64,000 nucleotides of DNA. It comes from Dama dama. Taxonomy: Eukaryota; Chordata; Mammalia; Artiodactyla; Cervidae. Shown piece by piece: positions 44,215 through 55,551 of the stretch; position 1 is the stretch's first letter; every line of letters begins with the position of its first letter. The stretch covers positions 16,217,001 to 16,281,000 of the forward strand of contig NC_083691.1 in NCBI RefSeq assembly GCF_033118175.1. Direction: 5' to 3'. Position numbers and translations under genes: made by a program. Below the pieces are notes generated by a model. The model saw nothing but the letters and a program-made list of their open reading frames with translations. It did not search any database and was not told where the DNA came from.

Positions 44215-44470
44215 TCACTGCCTGGTGCTGACCCTGAGCTGGCTTTGGTCAATGCAACAATGGCCAATGACACTTACGCAGATGCTCGAGAGGAGTTGCA
44301 GGTTAGAGCCTCCTGGTTCTCGCTGCTGGGACCATTTCATACTCCAGCCTCGACTAGCTTCCTGGAGGAAGAGAGAACACATGGGAAGAGCTGGCCCCTC
44401 CCTGCTGAGCCAGCATCCCAGCTGCGGCCTCGGTCCCATGAGACAGTTCCTCAGCTTCATGTCTGCCAGT
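44215..44470 (+). mobile_element. LTR-like old repeat fragment
   Basis: GGTCAATGCAACAATGGCCA, CTCGCTGCTGGGACC, GGAAGAGAGAACACATGGGA and GAGCTGGCCCCTCCCTGCTG in this order resemble an old mammalian ERVL/MaLR-type LTR. The match is from memory and the subfamily is not assigned. Confidence 0.35.
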
Positions 44471-44478
44471 GGACTTTA

Positions 44479-44560
44479 TCTCGATTTCACAGACGAGGAA
44501 ACTGAGATCAGACAAAAACGCCTGCGGGGTGAAGACACGGATGGCAGCCTTGGAGTGAGG
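44479..44560 (+). mobile_element. MIR3-like SINE, second part
   Basis: GATTTCACAGACGAGGAAAC then TGAGATCAGAC is the MIR block that follows the segment at 44041-44168, about 320 bp downstream of where it should be. It suggests one MIR interrupted by the intervening sequence. Confidence 0.5.
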
Positions 44561-45322
44561 CAGGACCAGCACAGCCGGAGGTGGTCCTCAGCACTCTGCG
44601 TGGCTGATGCACCCAGGACAGAAGCTACCTTTGTCAGCCTGACCCAGGAACGGGGGGTGGGACACGGGGGCACAGGGGTAAATCCTCCACCTCCCCCCTG
44701 CCCAGATGAGGTCATCTGCTGTTTTTCTCTCAAGGACTGACTCTCAGCACCTCACCCACCTTGGTCTCTCTCCCAAGTTCTAGAAGAATGCCAACCCACC
44801 TCCATCTGAGACAGGGCAAGTGGGCACAGAGTCTGAGCTGGTCTCCCATTGTGTTAGGAAGTGGTATTTTTACTGGAGTTCTGTGCTTAATCAAGTGGAG
44901 ATTTTCTTTTAAATTAGGAAATTGAGTCTCAGAAAGTTTGTTCCATGAAATGTGTCACCAAAAAAAAAAAAGAGTAGAAGAAAAGAAAATCAACTCCAGA
45001 TGAACAGAATTCCAAAGCCTATCCTTTTTCAGTAAACATCTGAGCACTGGGGACTATTTATTTTTCTCAAAATTCAGTTTCGGATTTAATTTAAACGTAT
45101 ATCCAGTGTGTGACACAAAGTCCATATTCACTAATGCTGACCTGAATTAGGCTCTTTCTGTTTGTGTAAAAGTGATACATGAAGGTAGAGAAGCAAAGAG
45201 AAGAGTTGGCAGCTGAGCCATCAGGTGGGGTGGAGAAGAACTACAAGTCCGCAGGTTCAGTCTCCTCTTTCTCTTTACCTCTGTTCTTTCTTCCTGTGTT
45301 TCTTTCCTTTGTATGTTCTCTC
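44561..45322. other. Non-repetitive sequence
   Basis: No gene or repeat recognised. The open frame 44225-44740 is GC-driven and overlaps MIR and LTR-like sequence. Confidence 0.45.
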
Positions 45323-45605
45323 TGCTGTGGACTAAGTATGTGTGTCCTTCCAAAATTCACGTGTGAAACCTAACACCGATGGTGATGGTGTTAGGAGGTA
45401 GGGACTTGAGGAGGTCCTGAGGATGGAACCCCCAGGAGTGGGATTGGAACTCTTCTTTATAATAGAGACCCCTCACTCTCTTGCTACCCCTTGAGGACAC
45501 AGCCAGAAGGAGCTTGTCTGCAACCCACCAGAAAGTCCTCATAAGAACCCAACCATGTTGGCACTCCAAGCCTGACTTCCAACCTTCAGAACTATGAGCA
45601 ACCAA
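45323..45605 (+). mobile_element. MLT1-type MaLR LTR, 3'-truncated
   Basis: Starts TGCTGTGGACTAAGTATGTG, then CCAAAATTCACGTGTG, GGTGATGGTGTTAGGAGGTA, a GGGATTGGAACTC block, TTGAGGACACAGCCAGAAGG and TTCCAACCTTCAGAACTATG. The final AATAAA-to-end portion is missing. Confidence 0.8.
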
Positions 45606-46191
45606 CTTTTGATGGAAAACACGGTACCTCTACGGTACTTCATTACAGATGCCTGCACAGCTGAAGGCGCTTCAGATGAAAAGGCCCAGTAAAAGCTTCT
45701 CATAATTATGTCACCATTGTGTTGAGAGCTCATCTGAAATCCAGCCCAGCTATGTGAACCCGTGAGAAGGGGGCAAGGTGGCAGAGGGCATGGATGATTC
45801 GATAGTGATCATCAGCTCCTGGGAGTGGGATTGGTGAAAAGGGTTTAAGAACATCTTCAAGTTCCTAAGATTTCATAAAAGACTTCATGGCCCAGCACTC
45901 CTTCCTGCTTTTTGTTTATTTCCACCTCCCCAACTTTGCTCAGTTTTTACCTACTCCTGCTCCCTGTACCTTCAGCCTCCTTTAAAACACACAGTCACCT
46001 CCGCATGGACTGAAGATGAGCTTGGCTTACACTGGACTCTCCTACTGCAATAGACAATACAACCTGTTTTCATTACTTTCAACTAGTGCCCCGTATTGCT
46101 AATCTTTGACGTGTTCTCCTCCTTACCCACGCCAGCCTCGTAGCTAAGCTTTAAATGGAAGGTAATTTTACAGAAATGTCATCTCCATTAC
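45606..46191. other. Non-repetitive sequence
   Basis: No gene or repeat recognised. Confidence 0.45.
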
Positions 46192-46345
46192 ACAAGGTTT
46201 AGGTCATTTAATTCTCACAAAAACCTTCCGTGTAAGGAACACTAACCTTATTTTTCCAGATGAGGAGAGTGAGGTTGAGAGAGGACAAATCATACAATGA
46301 CAAAACAGGTTAAGTGGTAAGACCTGGAAGCAAGCTCATATCTCC
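46192..46345 (+). mobile_element. MIR SINE fossil
   Basis: GGTCATTTAATTCTCACAAA, AACCTTCCGTGTAAGGAAC, TTCCAGATGAGGAGAGTGAG, GTTGAGAGAGGACAAATC and AAGTGGTAAGACCTGGAAGC follow the MIR order. Confidence 0.7.
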
Positions 46346-48807
46346 AAACACGGTTTTCATGCTATTTTCCAGGTACTGCATAGCTATTTAGACAAAGTCT
46401 TCAAGGAAATTAACATTGATACATCGCTTGTGAGCCATGGGCCCTAATTATCAACTGAAAAAAGAGTTAAGTCATCGAATTCAACATTTTTATTCCCACC
46501 CAGATGATCCGAGAAAGCCATGAACCATTCTCTGACGTGTTCTGCTTTCCGATTTTGCTCCTGAAACTCCAAGAAGCTAAATGTTTTCATTCATTTCTTG
46601 TATGGAATGGCTTTAACTCTTTCCCCATGCCGGCCATTCTGGAAATGTAACTGACAGACACAGAGAAGCATTCTCTATGGGGAACTTACCTTCTGATCAC
46701 CCAGTAGCCCCTGTATACCTTGCTCCACACATTATACTTAGAGTAATTCAGCTTCATGCCATACTGATTTATTTGGAAACCACACTGCCGTGTTTAAACA
46801 TATTTACTTTTATGTCATCATCTAAAACGCATAGAAGTTTTTCACATGTCTAATGCTAAGCCATATCTTCCCTCTTGTCCATTATTTCTGTTATAGGTTT
46901 TCTTCATTTGAAGTGTGGGTTCTAATAACTAGTCCAGTTTAACTGTAACTTATTTGGTTTATCCCTTGTTTTGGTCAACTAAGAACTTCTTGGACCTGAT
47001 AATTTTGTATTTACTCAGATCACAACTCAAAGATGACTGGTTAGGAACCACTGAGGGTTTTGTTCAGTTTAAGACACCAAGTGAATATATGCCCAGCTTC
47101 TTTGGTTGTCAGTAGATAGCTCCTATGAGATGAATTTCCAATTTCTCCACAATTAGGAGCGTAGCAACTTTAGCACTTCACACCCAGATAAAGATTGCTT
47201 TGTTCTCATAGTGTACACATTCTGCACTCAAATTTTTTTTTCCAGAGATACTGATATTAATTTGTGCTTTGTAATGCAAAACCTGTCAATGCCCTGGATC
47301 GATGACATGCTATGTAAAGAAAATGTAATTAAGCAAATCCAGTGGAAATTATAGTAAATGTATACCAAATTTCCTCTCCAAACTAGTATAATAATAACTA
47401 AGGTCTACCACACACTTCACATTAAATGTATTCTCAAATTTGATAAGCACAGTAGCAAATGATCATTTGTACCATAGATGGGTAGTATTATTTACTTCAT
47501 TATAAGGATGAAACAATAAAGTATTATACTTATTTGCCACATGTTTTAATATTCTGAGCATATTTATATGTAAAGGTAACTAAAATGAAATATGATGAAC
47601 GTTTTTAAGGAGGTGATGGAGTTGGAAGTGACGGAGTAGAGAACTGTTGTTTATCATTACAGGAAATTTTGTACTATTTACTATTAATTCAGATACATGT
47701 GTCATGTTCTTACTGTTAAAACAGAAAAAAAAAAAAAGATACAGGAAAAAAAAAAGAAAAACAGAAAAAAAAAGATACAGGATATGAGATCTTCTAGTTC
47801 TAGGTTGCATTCTTTTACAGTAAACTGTACTCTCTCTTTAACAATCTGCAATCCTTGGCTGAGTAATTATCTCTACTAGATGCCACTGATATTGATGTAT
47901 TTACAATATTGAGCCAGTGTTAAGGCACATTAACCTTTAGAATGAAAGGGGAATCAAGTTTCTCTCAATCTCTAGCCCCCAGCCCCGCTATTTACCTTCA
48001 GCCCAAACAGCTGGGCAAGAATACAGCATCATCGTCAACACACAAGACAGCAAAGAACAATTATATAAGTAATTCCATGCAAAGGGGGACACATGTGTAG
48101 GGAGATACACCACTAACTTTTTTCAGCAAAACAGACTCCAGAATTTTGAGGTGTGCTGGCTCCTCATCCTAGCAGATTTTTTTTTAAAATAAAACTCTTA
48201 ATATCCATGTCAGCAAAAACTGGTCTATCAGCACACACACTTAGTTGGATCTCATACTAAAGGTGTCCCATGTGAAGACTTAAAGGAAGCACTAATTTTC
48301 CTTCCCTCCCATGTATCTTCCATGGGTTGTTCTACAAGGTGTAACAAGACTTTGTAAATCATTAGGTCGGAAGTCAACAGGAAGGAAAACTAAATCAATA
48401 CAGATATTTCAGACTTGTAGTTCCCTAAAGACACGTGGGATGGAATTTTTTTCCACTCTTTTCTGCATGATCCCAATGTTCTCCAAGCAAGAACAATCTC
48501 ATTGCTCTGTCAAGAAAATTGAAGTCTTTACAGCCACATGGTGTGTCTTCTGTGAATGAAAATCACAGAGCCGGTGTCGCATGTGGAGGTTTTGTTCTGT
48601 GATCTAGTAAAGAGAGAGAGATGGTGGGTTTCACATCCTATCACCCTCCCTCACAGAACAGCCGCAGGCCCACCAGCACCCCCCACTGTCAACACGCAAA
48701 GCGTGTCCCCACTTGTGGACCTTGCACTAGCTTGGCATTAGCTTATCTGGCATTAATTCACCTGGCTAGGTCCATCTTTTCATTTGGGCATCTGCTTAAG
48801 GATCAAA
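46346..48807. other. Long mostly non-repetitive stretch
   Basis: No gene, RNA or confident interspersed repeat. 47380-47530 has a weak MIR-like order. An A-rich tract with AGATACAGG repeats lies at 47724-47780. Confidence 0.5.
47724..47780. repeat. A-rich low-complexity with internal duplication
   Basis: Two A-run plus AGATACAGG units about 36 bp apart, consistent with slippage in a poly-A tract. Confidence 0.8.
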
Positions 48808-49070
48808 CCTTCTTCTCAGAGCCTTTCCCTGACCACCCCATCTTAAATTACTCACTCAACCACTCTCCATCCCTCTGCCTCATTCTATTTTCTTTTGGCA
48901 CTTAACTTTATTTGCAATTGTTTTATTCATATATTTTCTTCTGTGTTTATTCTCCTCACTGGACTATGATCTTCAAAAAGGTGGGGGCTACCCCTGTCTT
49001 CTTGATCGCAGGAGCACCTGGTGCATGATTAGGAGACAACAAAACCTTGCTGGGTGAATAAATGAGGAGG
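48808..49070 (+). mobile_element. L2 LINE 3' end
   Basis: CTTCTCAGAGCCTTTCCCTG, ACCACCCCATCTTAAATTAC, TTCTTTTGGCACTTAACTTT, TATTCTCCTCACTGGACTAT, GGTGGGGGCTACCCCTGTC and TGCTGGGTGAATAAATGAGG follow the L2 3' end in order. Good preservation for its age. Confidence 0.8.
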
Positions 49071-49164
49071 TAGATTTAAAAGGAAGAAGTATGACAGGTG
49101 GATGTTTCCCTAGCATGACTCACCCAATAACTAATTGTTGGACGTGAAATGATACTCTGTATTT

Positions 49165-49325
49165 TTAAATATCATCCCAGTTTGCAAAGTGCTTTCATAC
49201 CAATGATCTCATTTGATTCTATCACTGATCCCAGGTTAGAGCAGAAAAGGAAGTTCCCTAAGACTCCTGTGACTTGTCCTAAGTTACCCAGCTGGGATGT
49301 GGTGGAGCCCGGCGCCCACAGCCAC
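49165..49325 (+). mobile_element. MIR-family SINE fossil
   Basis: GCAAAGTGCTTTCATACCAA, TGATCTCATTTGATTCTATC, GTGACTTGTCCTAAGTTACC and CAGCTGGGATGTGGTGGAGC follow the MIR/MIR3 order. Confidence 0.65.
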
Positions 49326-51106
49326 TGCCCACCACCAGTATCCACTCTACGACAGCTGCTTCTCAAAGGGGGAGTTTGCGCCTTTTCTGTGTGAACATTC
49401 TTTGTAAGTTCTGGAAGTTTGCTTCATTAAAGTAATATCAATATTTACAGGACACAAAAAAACCCATCTGATAAGTCTATGAAAGCCTTGGTTTTAGAGG
49501 TGTTTTTTAATCCCCTCTTTTTCTCACTGTTGCTACATACAGTGTTGTTTTGCCACACACACAAAAAAAAAGTTACATGGAACTAGCACTTAGCCTATAT
49601 CAATGCAACATCTAGTTGTATTTAAACATAAACAAGTCATTTGCACTTGAGTCAAATAACGGAGACAGAAAACCTCTTAAATGGATGCATCATGATTTCT
49701 CAGCACTCTAGATATTCACACAGTCATCCCTGACGAGATCGGGGAAACTTGAAACAAGTCTCCAACATGAATGAGATGAGCTGGTGCTGTCTGCGCTTTC
49801 CCAGAGATTAAAAAAAGAAAAGAAAGGAAAAGTTCACCTAACAGCGTAACCTGAATGTCCTGCTCCAGGAGAATGCTTGAACAGTTGATGGATATGATGA
49901 CAACCTGAGAAGGATTTAGAAGTCAGATCTGTAATGATTCTCTGGCATGGTATTTGGGGTCCTGGAAAGGTACTGCACAAGTAGAAAAGGGAATTGCTTT
50001 CAGGACCAGCTAATATCAATTAGGAGATACTATTTATTTATCTGAAACACACACACTCACACACACGCGCACTCGTGTGCCCCACGCTCAATTGCAATGA
50101 TTTCCATCTGGCCGCAGGAGGATCATGACAAGCACCCCCTCCCTACAGTGACAGAGCATATTTTTCTAAATCCTCCTTTCCTTTCCAGAATCGTAAGACT
50201 GACAGCAAGTTACTTAACTCTGTCCAGCAGCAGCTGTGTGGGTTTTGCATAATTAATTATTTATACCAAGGCAGACACAGTAATTAACATCCAGATGAAT
50301 ATGATATTCTGATCAGAAATACTTTGCATTTCAGCCATGCCTCAAGCAAGGAACTGTCAAAACTGGACTGTTTGACAGAGTGGGGCCTGCCAAAAACCTC
50401 CCAGACATCTGTTCTGTAACAAAAAGAACAGATTCTCGAAGCAGTGTGTACATATATTCACTGGTTTTCCTCAGCGAGGAATGGTTGATTACCTTTTCAC
50501 AAATTCCGGTCAATTTTGTCTGGTTCCAAGATCATCACTCGGTGTCTCACAGAAGGGCTGAATTTTAAATGAGAAGCCTGTCTCTCTGAGTGCCAGCCCA
50601 GCAAAGGCAGTCAGATACAAGACCCTGATCCCTTACTCTTCAGATCCGTGAGTGCAAGTGTCACGAAACGACTTTTCATCCTTTCTGGGCTGGAAAACCA
50701 TAGCGCCTCTGAATTATTCTTAACAGCCATGTAGTTACTTGACATCAAAGTACATTGCCACTTGTATGGAAAATGGAAGTACATAATATATATAAAAGTT
50801 ACAGATTTCTCTAGAAATGGTGGGGAAATGTCACCCACAAGCCATGCTGTGCATATTTTAATATAGAGTTTCTGCGAGATAGTTCACGTTGCTTCTGGGG
50901 CACAGTTTGGATTCAGATACGCCCTTGGTCATTTTCAATTCAAATCAAAGTGGCTATTGCCAAAAAATATAATTACTGTCCAGGGCAAGTGGATTATGAT
51001 TAATATGACTACATTGTTTAGATTATTTATAATCCAATTAATTATTTTTAAGTCAACAAGGAAATACAGATTAGGAATCTCAAGACCTAGATACTAGTTG
51101 TGGTTC
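49326..51106. other. Long non-repetitive stretch with AT-rich motif clusters
   Basis: No gene or repeat family recognised. It contains a CA-rich tract at 50046-50072 and two clusters of TAATTA/ATTA motifs, around 50250-50290 and 50965-51055, that look like homeodomain binding sites. The lack of transposons over 1.8 kb is compatible with a constrained noncoding element; this is inference. Confidence 0.45.
50046..50072. repeat. (CA)n-rich tract
   Basis: CACACACACTCACACACACG followed by CGCACTCG. An imperfect CA microsatellite. Confidence 0.8.
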
Positions 51107-51120
51107 CATCTCTTAGGACT

Positions 51121-51339
51121 GGACTTCCCAGGTGGCGCTAGTGGTAAAGAACCCACAGGCCAATGAAGGAGACATGAGAGTCGTGGGTTCCATCCCTGGG
51201 TCGGGAAGATCCCCTGGAGGAGAGTATGGCAACCCACTACAGTATTTTAGCCTGGAGAATCCCCAAGGACACGGGTACCTGGTGGGCTACAGTCCATGAA
51301 GCTGCAAAGAGTTGGACACGGCTAAAGTGACTTAGCACA
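51121..51339 (+). mobile_element. Bov-tA SINE with perfect 14 bp TSD
   Basis: Head GGACTTCCCAGGTGGCGC, box B GGGTTCCATCCCTGGG and Bov-A body ending at AAAGTGACTTAGCACA. Perfect duplications CATCTCTTAGGACT at 51107-51120 and 51340-51353. Confidence 0.95.
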
Positions 51340-51620
51340 CATCTCTTAGGACTAGCTTGGCTTCAGGCCAGCCTTTAACCTTTCTGAATATCTATTTCTT
51401 CAGCAGTAGAGTAGAATCAGTTAAGTTCATCTTATTGATTGCTAATGTCTCTGACAGCCTTTTGAAAACTTCTGAGACCTAGGTTATATTATCAAATTAT
51501 GAGAATGATTCCAGACTGTCGTAAAGGCATATTTTGTTTTGAGGGACACTGACACATATTTTACTTTTTAGATATCAACTGACTCATTTTTAGGGTTGCT
51601 AGATTTAGCAAATAAACATA

Positions 51621-51765
51621 CAGGATGCCCAGTTAAATTTGAATTTCAGATAAACAGCAAATAAAGAATTTTCAGCATAAGTATGTCCCATGTCATATTT
51701 GGGAAATATTTATATATATAATTTATTTGTTGTTTATCTAAAATTCAAATTTAGCTGGCCATCTG
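51621..51765. repeat. Palindromic hairpin repeat (MITE-like)
   Basis: The left arm 51621-51665 (CAGGATGCCCAGTTAAATTT ... CAGCAAATAAA) pairs with the right arm 51722-51765 (TTTATTTGTTGTTTATC ... GGCCATCTG) at nearly every position, around a 56 bp AT-rich loop. I recognise it as a common old palindromic mammalian repeat, but cannot name it with certainty. Confidence 0.75.
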
Positions 51766-51769
51766 TATT

Positions 51770-53266
51770 TAACCCACATTCATTCTGTATTCAACCCTGC
51801 TTTTTGGCTTGGATAAAATGTCACCTGACAAGGCGTGGGAGACACACATTTCCCCTCTCTGACCACAACGTGTGCATGTCTTTGCACAACCATGCGTTTA
51901 GAAATACCAAATCTTTCCTTCCACTTGTTTTCCAAAGCATATTTCAATCTACCTGTGTTGTTTTAGCTAGTACACATGGGCTGGAAATTGCAATGATATT
52001 AAAGTGGATGTTCTATAATTTATCAAAAATAGATGCATCTATTCTTTTAATTATGCTACTAATTAAGAGTACTAATTAGTAAGAATGCTTAATAGAGAAA
52101 TTTCTCTGTGGGCTTCATTATATGTGATGCCCCAGAGCACTCTTAATCTTAGAGATGGTAAAGATGATTCTTACTGGCCTCTCCTCTTATCTAAAGATCA
52201 ATTTTAAAAAAATAAGGTGAAATAATAATTCAGAAAATGATCCAAGAATTCCAATTTTGCCAAGACTCTATTCCCAGCTAAAATATAAACTCTACCATGA
52301 GGCATCATTCTCTAAAATAGAAAAAAAAAAAAAAGGGACAAGGCATTTTATTTAATAAACTAGGCCTGGGGAGACTCATAAACTTGTGTCTGGAAGACAG
52401 AAAGAACAAAAGAAGCATTCATCTGTATAGAAAATGGACGTACTTCACAAGCCTAATTAATGTTGTTACCAGATTAAAATGAAAGAGAAAGAGAGGAGAG
52501 ATATGCGGTGGGAATAAAAGGGTTTCCCAAAGAGGTTTGGGGGAGGAAACGCCACGTAATGAGAAGATGGCTCAGGTCATTTGATGGCCTTGTATGCAGA
52601 ATGATCTAATATCATATTCCAGAAAACAAAGTGAAACTATAAGCACGATGTCACTAGGAACTACGGCAATGGGGGAGTGGAGCAGGATAACAGTTTGTCT
52701 TCCAGGAGAATTTTGAATTCAATTTATCCTCATCAACCTGAATGATCACACTCTATTCAGAGGGTTCCTGCAGCAAGTCTAGCATGACCTGGGCTCTGGG
52801 TTCATACAGTCCTCCACCTCTTTTATGCCCATCCTTGTCTTCTAGTCCTTTATGTAAGACCTAATCCTTGCACTATGACTCATTGTATGTTCTGGTTCCT
52901 GCCAGCGAACTCAGATAAATTCATTGTCCATCTTTCCACATTTGGGTTGTGTCAAGACCACTAAAACCCATCCAAGAAAAAGAATAAATTGTTTGATATA
53001 TAAACTTCAGTCTTAGGACCTTTTTTTACACACCTCTGATCCTGTGAGTTGTATTTTCATGTGAATACTGCTCTTTTAGTATTAAGCTTCCAAAATTTTG
53101 GTCCTAGGTGCAAATATGTTTTCAAACTGTTTGGTCCCACTGCCTATTCCAAAACTGAACCCTGCAATAGTAGGTGCATCTAAGAAGAAACAAAATCTGG
53201 CCTTCTGCTGAGCTAGCAATTTTTGCCCATTCGAGGTTCTCCTCTATCTTGCTTTAACATTTCCCT
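51770..53266. other. Non-repetitive sequence
   Basis: No gene or repeat recognised. A TAATTA-type cluster lies at 52046-52081 and an A-run at 52320-52334. Confidence 0.5.
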
Positions 53267-53274
53267 TTAGTGAG

Positions 53275-53471
53275 GTTCAGATGATAAAGAATCTACCTGT
53301 AATGCAGAAGACCCAGGTTCAATCCCTGGATCAGGAAGATCTCCTGGACAGGGAATGGAAGACCATTCCTATGCTCTTGTCTGGTAAATCCCATGGACAG
53401 AGGAGCCTGGAGGGCTACAGTCCATAGGGCTGCAAAGAGTCAGACATGACTGAGTGGCTGACACTTAACAC
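53275..53471 (+). mobile_element. Bov-tA SINE with TSD
   Basis: Box B GGTTCAATCCCTGG, body AAATCCCATGGACAGAGG and GCTGACACTTAACAC tail. TTAGTGAG at 53267-53274 and 53472-53479 is the 8 bp duplication. The first bases of the head are lost. Confidence 0.9.
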
Positions 53472-53479
53472 TTAGTGAG

Positions 53480-54268
53480 TCCACTTTATTGTTGAAATCT
53501 TACTCTCAACCTCTCTTTTCAAATCATCTCACTTTTCATGAATTCAAAAAACCCATTTAATCATTTGCAACCGGGTATAAAACAGTGGATTTCAATCACT
53601 AATAGAAGAAAAATGTTCATTATTAATTTGGGGCTGTTTTTCTTCATTGGTATGATATTCTCATAAGCTATTTTGAGAAACCCTGAGAAGGGGAATAGCC
53701 ATCCATGAGGCATGCTCAGTGTATAGAAATGAAAATGACAACTGAGTGGGAATGAAAGGGTTATGAGTTTCAGAGTCGCTCATCTGGTATGTTCACAGAG
53801 TTTTGCTTTACATATTAATTTAGGGATGTAATCTACTCAGCACACATCTGACAGTAAAACCTGTGATTTGGGAAACATGTGACTAAGCCTCTCACATGCA
53901 AATAAACACATGTGCAGTGATCAGAAATGGTGTCTGGCAGCACCGGAAACCAGTCTATGGATTTGCCTTGAATGCCTTGAAGCTTTCATGTACCATTCCT
54001 ATGGGAAACTGTCTCTGTTTGCTGAGTCTTACATTGTTTTAGTGCAAAATCGTGGGTCAAACATTCAGCCATGACCTTTTCTGAAGGAGTATCTTTGACC
54101 TCTTAGTGAATTGTGTAGATGGTTTTTGCGTTCCCACCCAAGAGCCGATGATTCCTAAAAACTAAATATTTGTGGGTTGCATAATTATGCAACTAAGCAC
54201 AAATTCAGAAGCTGAAGAATGTTTTTCATTGATATCTCATCTGAATACAACAGGAAGGTCAGTAGTCC
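53480..54268. other. Non-repetitive sequence
   Basis: No gene or repeat recognised. Confidence 0.5.
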
Positions 54269-54276
54269 ACAAACTT

Positions 54277-54494
54277 GTTGTTGTTGTTTAGTCACTAAAT
54301 CTTGTCTGACTCTTTGTGACCCCATGGATTGTAGCCCACCAGGTTCCTCTGTCCATGGGATTTTCCAGGCAAGGATACTGGAGCGGTTGCCATTTCCTTC
54401 TCCAGGGCATCTTTCCAACCCAGGCACCAGACACCCACACCTCCTGCATGGAAGGCAGATTCTTTACCACTGAGCCGCCTAGGAAGCCCAATAT
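54277..54494 (-). mobile_element. Bov-tA SINE with TSD
   Basis: Antisense, from a GTTGTTGTTGTTTAGTCAC tail to ACTGAGCCGCCTAGGAAGCC. ACAAACTT at 54269-54276 and 54495-54502 is the 8 bp duplication. Confidence 0.92.
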
Positions 54495-54555
54495 ACAAAC
54501 TTACTAGCAGTTAAATGTCGGTGCATTTTTGTCTCTTTTTCAAATTTAGGATCTT

Positions 54556-54735
54556 TAAAAAATATTTATTTATTTATTTGGCTGCACCAAGTCTTAGTAC
54601 TGGCAAGCAGGATATTTAGCTGTGACATGTGAGCTCTTAGTGGCGGCATGTGGGATCTGGTTCCCCGACCAGGGGTCAAACCTGGGCCTCCTGCATTGCA
54701 AGTGAGGAGCCACAGGACCAACAAGGAAGTCCTCT
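54556..54735 (-). mobile_element. tRNA-derived artiodactyl SINE with perfect 14 bp TSD
   Basis: Antisense CHR/tRNA-Glu-type SINE: left AATATTTATTTATTTATTTG tail, GGCTGCACCAAGTCTTAGT, TTCCCCGACCAGGGGTCAAA (box-B region), and the AAGGAAGTCC head at the right. AAATTTAGGATCTT at 54542-54555 and 54736-54749 is a perfect duplication. Confidence 0.94.
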
Positions 54736-54749
54736 AAATTTAGGATCTT

Positions 54750-55551
54750 GAAGGTCAAGTTTCTCATTCCCTAGTTCTGCATACCCAAGGTTCATGGAGA
54801 CAAAGCACACAGGTATTTATAAACTTGTGGATATATGAACTACAGACCTCATTCAGTGTACTAAGATGAAATAGCAGTTACAAACATTTATCAGATATCC
54901 CTAAAATCTTTTAAACAATGTCCTGAATCACAAATTTATTTTTAAATTTTATCTTCAAACCAAGATAATCAAACTAGCCAAAACTTTTGGGGAATTTACA
55001 AAGAAACAAGCAAGGAATTCAGAGGAGCTAACTGACAACAGACCCTTGATCTTCAGGAAGACACTTTGAGTACAACAGAAGTACAGTGTGTGTACTCCTT
55101 CCATCCACTCTGTTAATAACATACTATATGCAAGCACACTGCCAGGCCCTGGATGTGTACAATGATGTATCATTGTGGTCCCTGTTCTCTAGACTAATAT
55201 TTTTCCTCTTTGTTCCCAGGAGGTCAATAATATACACTCGGTAACCTAATAAATATTTTAAAAAGTATACAATGATCTAATAAATATTTAAGATAACACA
55301 CTTTTAAATTATAAACTTTTATTGAATAATCTGAAAGATAATAAAACCATCTTCTAGCTTCTGGGGGTTGCTGGCAACCCTTGGCATTCCTTGGCTTAGA
55401 AACATTACTCTAATCTCTGCTTCTGTCTTCACATGAACTTCTTCGCTGTGTGCCTCTGATTGACTCAGTTCTTCTCATCTTGCAGACACCAGTCATAGTG
55501 GTTTTAGACCCACACCCTTCCAATATAGCCTCATCTTATTTAATTATACCT
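54750..55551. other. Mostly non-repetitive sequence
   Basis: No gene seen. 55107-55185 (TACTATATGCAAGCACACTG, CCAGGCCCTGGATGTG) resembles the start of the unnamed old repeat at 39135. CTAATAAATATTT is repeated about 30 bp apart near 55246-55290. Confidence 0.45.

Noticed and set aside
44225..44740. 171-residue open frame
   Set aside because: It overlaps LTR-like and MIR sequence, has an overlapping open frame in other phases, and shows no known domain.
51621..51765. Hairpin as a microRNA precursor
   Set aside because: The 145 bp length and low-complexity loop fit an old palindromic transposon better. No conserved mature-arm evidence can be read from sequence alone.
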